From Glycomyces fuscus (GTDB lineage: Bacteria > Actinomycetota > Actinomycetes > Streptosporangiales > Streptosporangiaceae), in assembly GCA_002529455.1 (NCBI GenBank), contig NYMS01000063.1, positions 62,001 through 126,000 on the forward strand: a DNA stretch of 64,000 nt. Reading direction: 5' to 3'. Both the position numbers and the translations under genes were made by a program. Numbering within the stretch: the stretch's first letter is position 1; the number at the start of each line of letters is the position of its first letter. Under the pieces are notes generated by a model. That model was not told where the DNA came from. It saw only the letters and a program-made list of their open reading frames with translations, and did no database searches. Below are positions 16,300 to 25,219 of the stretch, in pieces.

Positions 16300-19200
16300 G
16301 TGGGAGTCGTTCGCTTGGCCGTCGTGGGAATGGGTTTGTGTTATCCGGACGCGGACAGTCCGGATGATTTGTGGGATAACGTCCTGGCCGGGCGCAGGGC
16401 CTTTCGCCGGATTCCTTCGGAGAGAATGAGCCTGGACGACTACTGGTCCGGTGACCAGGGCGCGGAGGACCGTTTCTACGCGAACAAGGCCGCGGTTCTG
16501 CGGGGCTTCTCCTTCGACCGGGTCCGTTACCGTGTGTCAGGATCGTCGTTCCGGTCGACGGACATGACACACTGGCTCGCTCTGGAGACGGTCTCCCGCG
16601 CCCTCGCGGACGCGGGCTTCGCCGGAGGGGAGGGGCTGCCGCGCCGTACCACCGGTGTGGTGGTCGGCAACAGCCTCACCGGAGAGTTCTCCCGCGCCAA
16701 CACCCTGCGGCTGCGCTGGCCCTACGTGCGTAGGACCGTCTCCGCCGCCCTGCTCGAACGCGGGTGGGGCGAGGAGGAGGCGGCCCGTTTCCTGGTGGAC
16801 CTGGAAGCCTCCTACAAGGACCCCTTCCCACGCGTCGACGAGGACACCCTGGCGGGAGGGCTCTCCAACACCATCGCCGGCCGGGTGTGCAACCACTTCG
16901 ACCTCGCGGGCGGCGGGTACACGGTGGACGGTGCCTGCTCCTCCTCGCTGCTGGCGGTCGCCACCGCGGCCACCGCCCTGGCCCAGGGCGACCTCGACGT
17001 CGCGATCGCGGGCGGAGTGGACCTGTCCATCGACCCCTTCGAGATGGTCGGCTTCGCCAGGACCGGGGCGCTGGCCACCGACGACATGAGGGTCTACGAC
17101 AGGGCCTCCAACGGTTTCTGGCCGGGGGAGGGCGCGGGCGCGCTGGTCCTGCTCCGCGAGGAGGACGCACTCGCCCGGGGGCTGCGCTCCTACGCCCTGA
17201 TCGCCGGCTGGGGAGTCTCCTCCGACGGGCGGGGCGGGATCACCCGCCCGGAGGAGGAGGGACACCGGCTGGCCCTGGAACGCGCCTACCGCAGGGCCGG
17301 GTACGGCATCGACACGGTCGGCTACCTCGAGGGCCACGGCACGGGGACGGCGCTGGGTGACGCCACCGAACTCGCCGCCCTCTCCGGGGCCCGGACCTCC
17401 GCCGACCCCGCCGCGCCGCCGGCGGCGCTCGGCTCCCTCAAGGCCAACATCGGCCACACGAAGGCGGCCGCGGGTGTCGCGGGGCTGATCAAGGCGGTGC
17501 TTTCAGTGCACAAGCGGGTCATACCACCCGGCACCGGGCACCATGATCCGCATCCGGTACTGGAGGAGTCGGCGGCGCTGCGGGTGCCCGACCGGGCGCT
17601 GCCCTGGCCGGAGGGGCGCCCCGTACGCGCCGGGGTCTCGGCGATGGGCTTCGGGGGCGTCAACACGCACGTCACCGTCGAGGCCGCGGCGGGCCACCGG
17701 GGCGTCGGCCTCACCTCCCGCACCCGGGCACTGGTGGCCGGGCGCCAGGACGCCGAACTCCTCCTCGTGGACGGCGCCGACCTCGACGACGTGCGCCGCC
17801 GTCTGGCCGAGGTCGCCGAGATCCTGCCCCTGTTGTCCTACGCCGAGCTCACGGACCTGGCGGCCTCGCTCGCGGACCGCGCCGAGGGCCGACCGGCCCG
17901 CGCCGCCGTGGTCTCCTCCTCCCCCGAGGCGGCGCACCGGGCGGTGCTCGCGCTGATGGAACGCCTGGACGCGGGGGAGGGCGAGGTGCTCGCCCCGGAG
18001 GCGGGCCTCTGGCTGGCCCACCGGGCCGTCCCGCCCGTCGTGCGCTACCTCTTCCCCGGCCAGGGGTCGGGCACCGGCGGTGGCGGCGCGCTCCGCAGGC
18101 GCTTCGCCGCCGCCGGGCGCGTCCTCGACGCGGCGGGGCTTCCCGAGGGAGGGGACCAGACGGCCACCGAGGTGGCCCAGCCCCGCATCGTCTCCGGTTC
18201 CCTGGCTGGCCTGCGCGTCCTGGCCGACCTCGGGATCCAGGCCGACGGCGCGGTCGGCCACAGCCTGGGAGAGCTGACCACCCTGCACTGGGCGGGCGCC
18301 CTGAGCGCGGAGGAGACCCTGTCCCTGGCGGCGGCGCGCGGCCGGGCCATGGCCCGGGCGGGGCGACCGGGCGGGGCGATGGCCGGCCTGGCCTGTCCGC
18401 CCCAGATGGCCGGGGCCCTGCTCGACGGTGAACCCGACGTGGTCATCGCCGGGTACAACGGCCCCCGGCAGACGGCGGTCTCCGGAACCGCCGACGCCGT
18501 GGACAGGGTCCTGGGCCGGGCCCGCGCGGCGGGGATCACCGGCACGCGGCTCAACGTCTCACACGCCTTCCACTCACCGCTGGTGGCCGACGCGGCCGAG
18601 GAGTTCGGCCGCGAGCTCGACGCGACCGCCTTCGCGCCGCCGGCCCCGGGAGCCGTCTCCACGGTGACGGGCCGGGAACTGGCACCCGACACCGACCCCC
18701 GCGCCCTGCTCCGGGAACAGGTCGTGCTGCCGGTGCGCTTCCACGAAGCGCTCGTGAACCTCGCCAACGGCGCGGACCTGCTGCTGGAGGTGGGCCCCGG
18801 ACAGGTGCTGTCGGGGCTGGCCGCCGCGGCCGTGCCCGAGGTCCCGGCGGCCTCCGTCGACACGGACGCCGCCTCCCTGGCCCCCTTCCTGGGGGCGGTC
18901 GCGGCGGCCTACGCCCTCGGTGCCCCGGTCGACGCGCGAGCCCTCTTCAGCGGCCGCCTCGTCCGCCCCCTGCCCCGGGACTTCACCTTCCTGTCCAGTC
19001 CCTGTGAGTCCGCGCCCGGCACGGCACTGGGCCGTACCGAGCGCGTCGCCGAGGCCTCCCGGGACGAGGTACGGGAGGAGCGCGGGAGCGAGGGGGAGGA
19101 CACCCTGGAGCTCCTCCGTGCCCGCGTTGCCGCCCGTGCCGAACTCCCCCCGGCCACGGTGGGCGCGGACACCCGTCCGCTCGACGACCTCCACCTCAGC

Positions 19201-22098
19201 TCCATCACCGTCGGCCAACTGGTCAACGAGGTCACGCGCCGCCTGGAGCTGCCGCCGCTGGAGGCCAGCAGCGGATACGCCACCGCCACCCTGGGCGAAC
19301 TGGCCCAGATGATCGACGCCCTCGCCGGGACCCCCGGGGACCCCGCCGGGCCGGCGGAGGTGCCGGGGGCCGCCCCCTGGGTGCGCGCCTTCGAGGTCGC
19401 CCACGTCGGCGGAACACCCGTTCCCGACCACGAGCCCGTGCCCGGGGAGGGTGAAGGCTGGCGGGTGTACGCCCCGTCCGGCCACCCTCTGGCCGCCCCC
19501 CTCCTCCGGTCGCTCTCCGGACTGGGCCCCGGGGTCCTGCTGTGCCTGCCCTCGGAGGGCGGCCCCGACCTGGTCGGAACCTTCCTCGACGCCGCCCGGG
19601 CCGCGGTGGCCGCCGGGAGGGAGAGCCGGTTCGTGGTGGTCCAGGGCCGTCGCGGAGCCGCCGGCCTCGCCCGGACACTCCACCAGGAGGTCCCGGGCGC
19701 GCCCACCACCCTGGTCACCCTGGCCGACCCGGAGCCCCGGACCGACGAGGACCGGGACCGGACCGCCCGCCTCGTGGCCGCCGAGGTGGCCGCCACCACC
19801 GCGTTCACGGAGGTGGGGTACGACGCGGACCGGCGGCGGACCGTTCCCGTCCTGCGGGCCCTCCCGCCCGGTACAGCCGAGGGGGAGCCCCCTCTCGGTG
19901 CCCGGGACGTCGTCCTGGTCACCGGCGGGGGCAAGGGCATCACCGCCGAGTGCGCCCTGTCCCTGGCCACGGAGTACGGGTCTGCGCTGGCCCTGCTGGG
20001 GCGCGCGCCCGAGACGGACCCGGAGCTCGCGGCCAACCTGGAGCGCATGGCCCGGGCCGGGGTCCGCTTCGCCTACGCGCGCGCCGACGTGACCCGTGCC
20101 GACGAGGTCCGCGAGGCCGTGCGCGCCCTGCGCGACCGGCTGGGAGGGATCACCGCGGTGTTCCACGGGGCCGGACGCAACGAACCGGTGGCTCTGCACG
20201 GGCTGACCGAACCGGTGTTCCGCGACGCCCTGGCACCCAAGACCGACGGACTGCGCGCGGTCCTCGACGCGCTGGACCCGCGCTCCCTGCGGCTGCTGGT
20301 CTCCTTCGGCAGCATCATCGGCCGCGCCGGCCTGCGCGGAGAGGCCCACTACTCCACCGCCAACGACTGGCTCACCGAGATGGTCGTCGAGTACGGCCGG
20401 GCCCACCCCCACACCCGTGTCCTGGCCCTGGAGTGGTCCGTCTGGGCCGGGGCCGGGATGGGGGAGCGGCTGGGCGCGGTCGAGGCGCTGATGCGCGAGG
20501 GCATCACGCCGATCTCCGTGGAGGACGGTACCGCCGTCCTGCACCGGGTCCTCCGCGACCGCTCCGCGGGCCCCGTCCTGGTGGTCAGCGGCCGGACCGG
20601 CGCGCTGCCCACACTCGGTGTCGAGCGGCCGGAGATCCCGCTGGGGCGGTTCACCGAGCGGGTACTCGTCCACTACCCGGGGGTGGAACTCGTCACCGAG
20701 GCCGTGCTCTCCTCCGCCGACGACCCCTATCTGGACGACCATCTGCTCGACGGCGACCTGCTCCTTCCCGCGGTCCTGGGCATGGAGGCGATGGCGCAGG
20801 CGGCAGCCGCGGTCAGCGGCCACACCGGGACACCCGTCCTGGAGTCGGTGCGTTTCACCCGCCCGGTGGCCGTGCGGCCCGGGGGTTCGACCACCATCCG
20901 GGTGGCGGCGCTCGTCCGCGACGCGCGGAGCGTGGAGGTCGTCGTCCTCAGCGAGGAGACGGGTTACGCGGCCGACCACTTCCGGGCCCGCCTGCACTGG
21001 CCGGACGGGGAGGACCGGGTACCGCCGTCCCGGTCGGACGGGCACCTCCCGGGAATCCTGCCCCGGGTGCCGCTCGAGCCCTCCGAGCTCTACGGGAGCG
21101 TGCTCTTCCAGGGCAAGAGGTTCCAGCGGCTGCTCTCCTACCACCGGGCCGGCGCCCGTGACGTGGTCGCCGAGCTGTCCGTGGAGGAGCGTGACGACTG
21201 GTTCGGGACCTTCATGCCCCAGCGGCGGGTGCTGGCGGACCCCGGGGCCCGGGACGCGGTGATGCACGCCCTGCAGACGTGCGTCCCCGACGGGACCCTG
21301 CTGCCCGAGGGGGTGGACCGCCTCCGCCTGGCCCGCCCCCACGACGGCTGCGGGCGTGTACTGCTCCGCGCGCGGGAGCGTTCGTGCGAGGGCGACTCCC
21401 ACGTCTACGACGTGGACCTGTACGACTCCTCCGGTGCCGTGGTCGAGAGCTGGGAGGGACTGCGGCTGCGTGTGGTCCGCGCGACCGGGGGAGCCGGCCC
21501 GTGGATACCCGCGCTGCTCGGCCCGTACCTGGAACGGCGCCTGGAGCAGGTGCTCGGCGGCACCAGGGCCGTGGTCGTCGAACCCGACCCGCCGTCCTTC
21601 GGAGGCGGGGTCGAGGAACGCCGCCACCGCACCGAACTGGCGGTCGGCCGGGCCCTGGACCGTCCGGTCCGGGTGCGCCACCGGCCGGACGGCCGCCCCG
21701 AGGTGGACGGCGCGCTGGTGTCGGTCGCGCACGGGGCCGGACTGACCCTGGCCGTGGCCGGCCGGCAGCGCCTGGCGTGCGACGCCGAGACCGTCGCGCA
21801 GCGCTCCGAACAGGACTGGTCCGGGCTGCTCGGCGCGGACCTGGTGCCGCTGCGCGACCTGGTGGCCGCCGAGGCGGACGAGCCCGTCCACACCGCGGCC
21901 ACGCGGGTGTGGAGCGCCCTGGAGTGCCTGCGCAAGGCCGGTGAGCCGGGACGTTCACTGACCCTCGGCTCGGTCGGCGAACACGGGTGGGTCGTCCTCT
22001 CCGGCGGCGGCGGTGTCCGTGTCGCCACCTGGACGACCACCCTGAACGGGGACCCCGCGCCGGTGGTCCTCGCGGTCCTGCACGAGGGGGAGCGATGA
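16300..22098 (+). CDS. pksE: iterative enediyne polyketide synthase PksE
   Basis: A 1932-aa full-length enediyne synthase (known members are about 1900-1950 aa) that builds a linear polyene from acetyl- and malonyl-CoA. Domains in order: KS (about 5-460, Cys213 in GACSSSL, His in EGHGTGT and NIGHTKAA); AT (about 590-900, Ser655 in GHSLGE); ACP (around Ser967/968 in LHLSSITVGQ, the enediyne-type motif); KR (about 1200-1450, TGGGKGI and HYSTAND); DH (about 1470-1750, LDDHLLDGDLLLPA); C-terminal phosphopantetheinyl transferase that charges its own ACP (VSVAHGAGL, WSALECLRKAG). All catalytic motifs look intact. GTG 16300 is preferred; TTG 16288 is also in frame. The stop overlaps the thioesterase start (ATGA). 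Confidence 0.97.
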   Translation: MGVVRLAVVGMGLCYPDADSPDDLWDNVLAGRRAFRRIPSERMSLDDYWSGDQGAEDRFYANKAAVLRGFSFDRVRYRVSGSSFRSTDMTHWLALETVSRALADAGFAGGEGLPRRTTGVVVGNSLTGEFSRANTLRLRWPYVRRTVSAALLERGWGEEEAARFLVDLEASYKDPFPRVDEDTLAGGLSNTIAGRVCNHFDLAGGGYTVDGACSSSLLAVATAATALAQGDLDVAIAGGVDLSIDPFEMVGFARTGALATDDMRVYDRASNGFWPGEGAGALVLLREEDALARGLRSYALIAGWGVSSDGRGGITRPEEEGHRLALERAYRRAGYGIDTVGYLEGHGTGTALGDATELAALSGARTSADPAAPPAALGSLKANIGHTKAAAGVAGLIKAVLSVHKRVIPPGTGHHDPHPVLEESAALRVPDRALPWPEGRPVRAGVSAMGFGGVNTHVTVEAAAGHRGVGLTSRTRALVAGRQDAELLLVDGADLDDVRRRLAEVAEILPLLSYAELTDLAASLADRAEGRPARAAVVSSSPEAAHRAVLALMERLDAGEGEVLAPEAGLWLAHRAVPPVVRYLFPGQGSGTGGGGALRRRFAAAGRVLDAAGLPEGGDQTATEVAQPRIVSGSLAGLRVLADLGIQADGAVGHSLGELTTLHWAGALSAEETLSLAAARGRAMARAGRPGGAMAGLACPPQMAGALLDGEPDVVIAGYNGPRQTAVSGTADAVDRVLGRARAAGITGTRLNVSHAFHSPLVADAAEEFGRELDATAFAPPAPGAVSTVTGRELAPDTDPRALLREQVVLPVRFHEALVNLANGADLLLEVGPGQVLSGLAAAAVPEVPAASVDTDAASLAPFLGAVAAAYALGAPVDARALFSGRLVRPLPRDFTFLSSPCESAPGTALGRTERVAEASRDEVREERGSEGEDTLELLRARVAARAELPPATVGADTRPLDDLHLSSITVGQLVNEVTRRLELPPLEASSGYATATLGELAQMIDALAGTPGDPAGPAEVPGAAPWVRAFEVAHVGGTPVPDHEPVPGEGEGWRVYAPSGHPLAAPLLRSLSGLGPGVLLCLPSEGGPDLVGTFLDAARAAVAAGRESRFVVVQGRRGAAGLARTLHQEVPGAPTTLVTLADPEPRTDEDRDRTARLVAAEVAATTAFTEVGYDADRRRTVPVLRALPPGTAEGEPPLGARDVVLVTGGGKGITAECALSLATEYGSALALLGRAPETDPELAANLERMARAGVRFAYARADVTRADEVREAVRALRDRLGGITAVFHGAGRNEPVALHGLTEPVFRDALAPKTDGLRAVLDALDPRSLRLLVSFGSIIGRAGLRGEAHYSTANDWLTEMVVEYGRAHPHTRVLALEWSVWAGAGMGERLGAVEALMREGITPISVEDGTAVLHRVLRDRSAGPVLVVSGRTGALPTLGVERPEIPLGRFTERVLVHYPGVELVTEAVLSSADDPYLDDHLLDGDLLLPAVLGMEAMAQAAAAVSGHTGTPVLESVRFTRPVAVRPGGSTTIRVAALVRDARSVEVVVLSEETGYAADHFRARLHWPDGEDRVPPSRSDGHLPGILPRVPLEPSELYGSVLFQGKRFQRLLSYHRAGARDVVAELSVEERDDWFGTFMPQRRVLADPGARDAVMHALQTCVPDGTLLPEGVDRLRLARPHDGCGRVLLRARERSCEGDSHVYDVDLYDSSGAVVESWEGLRLRVVRATGGAGPWIPALLGPYLERRLEQVLGGTRAVVVEPDPPSFGGGVEERRHRTELAVGRALDRPVRVRHRPDGRPEVDGALVSVAHGAGLTLAVAGRQRLACDAETVAQRSEQDWSGLLGADLVPLRDLVAAEADEPVHTAATRVWSALECLRKAGEPGRSLTLGSVGEHGWVVLSGGGGVRVATWTTTLNGDPAPVVLAVLHEGER

Positions 22099-22562
22099 CG
22101 CCCGACTACTACGAGATGCGCCACACCGTCGGCTTCGAGGAGACGAACCTGGTGGGCAACGTCTACTACGTCAACTACCTGAGCTGGCAGGGGCGTTGCC
22201 GGGAGATGTTCCTGCGGGACCGCGCCCCGGGGATCCTGGCGCAGGTGCGGGGCGACCTGAAGCTCTTCACCCTCCGGGCGGGCTGCGAGTTCTTCGCCGA
22301 GATCACCGCGTTCGACGAGATAGCCGTCCGGATGCGCCTGGAGGAGCTGACGCGCACCCAGGTCCAGTTCGCCTTCGACTACGTCCTCCTCGGGCCGGGG
22401 GAGGGGGAGACCCTCGTGGCGCGCGGGCGGCAGCGTGTCGCCTGTATGCGCGGTCCCAACACCGAGACGGTCCCCACCACGGTGCCGGAGGAGCTGCGCA
22501 AGGCGCTCGCCCCGTACGCCGGCCGGGCCGCCGTCCCGCGAGCGGCGGTGGTGAGGGCATGA
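22095..22562 (+). CDS. tebC: enediyne-type hot-dog thioesterase (TEBC / E10)
   Basis: A 155-aa 4-hydroxybenzoyl-CoA-type hot-dog thioesterase that releases the polyene from PksE by hydrolysis. The enediyne subfamily block ETNLVGNVYYVNYLSWQGRC is at residues 16-35, with the conserved Asn, Tyr and Arg positions present and no Asp at the usual hot-dog catalytic site, as in this subfamily. With PksE alone this enzyme gives heptaene-type polyenes in other systems. The ATG overlaps the pksE stop and the stop overlaps the next ATG, so pksE, thioesterase and flavin reductase form one coupled unit. Confidence 0.95.
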   Translation: MTPDYYEMRHTVGFEETNLVGNVYYVNYLSWQGRCREMFLRDRAPGILAQVRGDLKLFTLRAGCEFFAEITAFDEIAVRMRLEELTRTQVQFAFDYVLLGPGEGETLVARGRQRVACMRGPNTETVPTTVPEELRKALAPYAGRAAVPRAAVVRA

Positions 22563-23059
22563 CGGACCTGCGCCGGGTCATGTCCGCGTTCGCCACCGGG
22601 GTCGCGGTGATCACCGTCGGGGGCGAGGTCCCCAACGGTATGACCGTCAACGCCTTCTGCTCGGTCTCCCTCGACCCTCCCCTGGTGCTGTGCTGCGTGT
22701 CCCGCACGGCCCGCCTGCACGGAGCCCTCTCCGGCGGGGGACGCTTCGCGGTGTCGGTGCTGAACGCGGAGCAGGAGGAGGTCGCACGCCGCTTCGCCGA
22801 CCGCGCCCGGCCCCACGGCTGGGGGCAGTTCCCCCCGCCGGGGTGGCGCCTCGGCGGTCGGTCCGGAGCACCGCTGCTCACCGGAGCCCTGGCCTGGCTG
22901 GAGTGCGAGGCGGTCCAGGAGACGGTGTCCGGGGACCACTCGGTGTTCGTCGCGCGTGTGCTCGGCGCGGACACGGGTGAGGACCGCTCGGCCCTGCTGT
23001 TCCACGGCAGCGCCTTCCGGGGGCTGCGCGGGGCCGAGCCCGCCGACGTGGGGGACTGA
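22559..23059 (+). CDS. flavin reductase (SgcE6/ActVB/HpaC family)
   Basis: A 166-aa NAD(P)H:flavin oxidoreductase of the flavin_Reduct family. It starts RRVMSAFATGVAVITV and carries the flavin-binding block PNGMTVNAFCSVSLDPPLVL and the C-terminal LLFHGSAFRGL. Such enzymes give reduced FAD or FMN to a two-component monooxygenase; SgcE6 plays this role in C-1027 synthesis. No partner monooxygenase is seen inside the cassette; the styrene-monooxygenase-like gene at 62894 is 40 kb away. The 4-nt overlap with the thioesterase gene makes it part of the pksE unit. Confidence 0.92.
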   Translation: MTDLRRVMSAFATGVAVITVGGEVPNGMTVNAFCSVSLDPPLVLCCVSRTARLHGALSGGGRFAVSVLNAEQEEVARRFADRARPHGWGQFPPPGWRLGGRSGAPLLTGALAWLECEAVQETVSGDHSVFVARVLGADTGEDRSALLFHGSAFRGLRGAEPADVGD

Positions 23060-23066
23060 CGGCCCT

Positions 23067-23122
23067 CCGGGCGCGTCCCGCGGATCAGGCCTCCGGGTGC
23101 TCCGGAGGCGGGACGCGCCCGG
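23067..23122. terminator. nested bidirectional terminator closing the pksE unit
   Basis: A perfect 15-bp outer stem (23067-23081 with 23108-23122) encloses a perfect 8-bp inner stem (GCCTCCGG/CCGGAGGC, about 23088-23107). It starts 7 nt after the flavin reductase stop and runs into the last codons of the convergent TetR gene, so its sequence is constrained as both terminator and coding DNA. Confidence 0.8.
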
Positions 23123-23747
23123 CGGACCGCTCGACCGACCTCCGTGCGGCGTCCGGCTCGTCGCCGCAGCCCACCATGAGGGACACGAGCTGGTCCTCGA
23201 AGCACCGGTCCGCGTCGTAGGGCGGTATGAGGTAGCGGCCCAGTTCCAGGCTGGTGAAGCCGTGGACCGCGCACCACAGGCGGTGGGCGACCAGCTCGGG
23301 GTCGGCGGGGTGGAAGCGCCCGGCCCCCACGCAGCGCTCCGCGCAGGCGGTCACGTTGCGCAGGGTGTACCGCCCGTGCTGCCGGTCCTCCTCCGAGAGC
23401 TCGAAGCCGGCCAGGAAACCCCCGCCGAACATCAGCGGATAGAGGTGGTGGTTGCGCGTGGCGTTCTGGCGGAAGGCCCGTCCCAGGAGGGCCAGGTCGC
23501 TGACGGGGTCGTCGGTGGCCGCCACGCGGGTCAGGTGCTCCTGGAGCCGCACGAAGGCCTCGCCGACCATAGCGCTCAGCAGCCCGCCGAGCCCGCCGAA
23601 GTAGGTGTACACGGCCATGGTCGAGCAGCCGGCCTCGCGGGCGATCCGCCGGGTGGACAGCGCGGACGGTCCCTCGGCGGCCAGCAGGCCGGCCGCGGCG
23701 TCGATCAGTACGGAGCGTGACCGAGGGTCGGGCTTTCTCGGGCTCAT
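23085..23747 (-). CDS. TetR family transcriptional regulator
   Basis: A 220-aa TetR-type repressor. The N-terminal helix-turn-helix (about residues 10-57) reads LIDAAAGLLAAEGPSALSTR and REAGCSTMAVYTYFGG. The C-terminal ligand domain is of the group with FVRLQEHL and a WCAVHGFTSLELG block, typical of TetR_C_13-like members. Convergent with the flavin reductase gene with only 25 nt between stops. It could respond to the cassette product or another lipophilic ligand; targets are not evident. The ATG at 23747 is chosen by family length; the frame is open upstream. Confidence 0.88.
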   Translation of the reverse strand: MSPRKPDPRSRSVLIDAAAGLLAAEGPSALSTRRIAREAGCSTMAVYTYFGGLGGLLSAMVGEAFVRLQEHLTRVAATDDPVSDLALLGRAFRQNATRNHHLYPLMFGGGFLAGFELSEEDRQHGRYTLRNVTACAERCVGAGRFHPADPELVAHRLWCAVHGFTSLELGRYLIPPYDADRCFEDQLVSLMVGCGDEPDAARRSVERSAGRVPPPEHPEA

Positions 23748-23784
23748 GGCGTCCAGGGGAAGTGCCGCACCGAATTCTTTTCCG

Positions 23785-23794
23785 TCCGTACGGA
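23785..23794. promoter_or_regulatory. palindrome upstream of the TetR gene, possible operator
   Basis: TCCGTACGGA is a perfect 10-bp palindrome 38 nt before the TetR start, in a position suited to autoregulation. Short and unproven. Confidence 0.35.
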
Positions 23795-23990
23795 TCGGCG
23801 AGAAGGACTCCGGCGCGTGCCGACGGGAATTCTCCTCGGGGCGGGAAAGGAAAAAGGGGGTGGGCGAAGGGGCGTTCCGGTTATCGACGTCGTCCGGAAA
23901 AGGTCGTCGCACGGGAAACCGGGGCCGCGTGGTCGGGCGCCGCCGGCCTTTCCCCTCCGCCGTGGCCGACGCGTTCCGGCCCGTGCACCG

Positions 23991-24029
23991 GTGCCCGGGG
24001 CCCGTCCCGGCGGGACGGACCCCGGGCAC
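23991..24029. terminator. terminator after the ScyD-like gene
   Basis: Inverted repeat of 19-nt arms (23991-24009 and 24011-24029) with one mismatch. It lies just past the stop of the minus-strand gene at 24035 and ends that transcription unit. The rest of the 287-nt gap up to the TetR start is promoter-like sequence without a gene. Confidence 0.65.
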
Positions 24030-24034
24030 CTCCG

Positions 24035-25153
24035 TCAGGCGTCCGTGCTGACGCGGACGAGTTGCCCCGGACCCGGGCTGACCAGGCTCCAGGAGCGCGT
24101 GGTGACGTAGAAGTCGCCGTCGGGGGCGACCGCGACACCGCCCGGGTGCTCCAGGCCCTCGGAGGCCAGCACCACGTGCGTGCCGTCGGGTTCGACCCGG
24201 ACCAGCCGACCGGTCTGGTTCGGGGACTCCAGGCCCTCCGCCGCCATCTCCAGCACGACGAGCCGTCCCTGGTGGTCGAAGGTGATGTCGTTGACGGCGG
24301 TGAACCCCTCGGCGTACAGGTCCAGGTCGCCGTCGAGCGTCAGACGCCAGACACGAGCGGTGCCGCTCGTCTGCTCCGCGCTGAACTCGCTCACGTAGTA
24401 GGCCCCGTCGGGGCCCTCCACGACCCCGCTCGGCACGGCCTCGACCGTTCCCCCGTCCACCTGGTGGTCGGGGATGAGGGCGAGCATCTCCACCCCGCCG
24501 TGCTCGGACACGTGGAAGACCGTGTTGCCCCCCGCGTCGGCGACCACGGTTCCCGAGGGGCCCACCGCGAGGCCGTAGGGGTTGGAGTTGAGCTCCACCG
24601 GGTGCGGGTCGTTCTCCTCCTCGAACAGGGCGAGGTCACCGTAGGGGAACACCCTGCTGCTCGGTCCGACCCGGGCGACCTGGCCCAGGGGCAGCGCCCG
24701 GTCGCCGATGCCGTCGCGGGTGGACAGGCTTCCGGCCAGGCCGAACGCCACGTGCACCTGGCCGCGGTACACGTCCACGCCGTGCGGGCCCATCACCGAG
24801 ACCTCGTTGTCCACCGAGGGCAGGCGGACCGCGAAACGGGAGGAGTCGCCCGTGGCGGGTTCGTAGGAGAAGATCGCGCCGCTGGCGCCGTAGCAGGCGG
24901 GGTAGCCGCCCACCCCCGGGGCGCAGGGACCCGGGCCGCCGGTTCCCGCCTCGGCGACCAGCATCCGGCCGCGCAGCGGGTCCCACGTGACCTTGCGGGG
25001 GTTGTCGAGTCCCTCGTAGACCACTTCGAGGGTCGCCCGGGAGCTGAGGTCCTCGACGCCGTCGGCCGACGCCGGGGTCGCGGGGGCGAGGAGGGCGGCG
25101 GTGAGGGCGGCCGCCACGGTCAGGCTGGTCGCACGTCTTGGTGACAAGGGCAT
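24035..25153 (-). CDS. secreted ScyD/ScyE-like beta-propeller protein
   Basis: A 372-aa exported protein. An N-terminal signal peptide (basic start, hydrophobic core to about residue 28, APASA-like cleavage before DGVED) is followed by repeated NHL/SMP-30-like segments: GRMLVAEAG, NPYGLAVGPSGTVVADAGGN, VVEGPDGAYYVSEF, DITFDHQGRLVVLE and PGGVAVAPDGDFYVTT. This resembles the ScyD/ScyE family, common in actinomycetes with unknown roles. The repeats predict a six-bladed propeller. It lies 66 nt after the SDR gene on the same strand and may be the last gene of the SRPBCC-SDR unit. Confidence 0.85.
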   Translation of the reverse strand: MPLSPRRATSLTVAAALTAALLAPATPASADGVEDLSSRATLEVVYEGLDNPRKVTWDPLRGRMLVAEAGTGGPGPCAPGVGGYPACYGASGAIFSYEPATGDSSRFAVRLPSVDNEVSVMGPHGVDVYRGQVHVAFGLAGSLSTRDGIGDRALPLGQVARVGPSSRVFPYGDLALFEEENDPHPVELNSNPYGLAVGPSGTVVADAGGNTVFHVSEHGGVEMLALIPDHQVDGGTVEAVPSGVVEGPDGAYYVSEFSAEQTSGTARVWRLTLDGDLDLYAEGFTAVNDITFDHQGRLVVLEMAAEGLESPNQTGRLVRVEPDGTHVVLASEGLEHPGGVAVAPDGDFYVTTRSWSLVSPGPGQLVRVSTDA

Positions 25154-25219
25154 GGCTGACTCCGGTCAGGTCGGGCACGCGGCCGGTGCTCCGGCCGCGG
25201 TGGGGGGTGCGGCCGGGTG

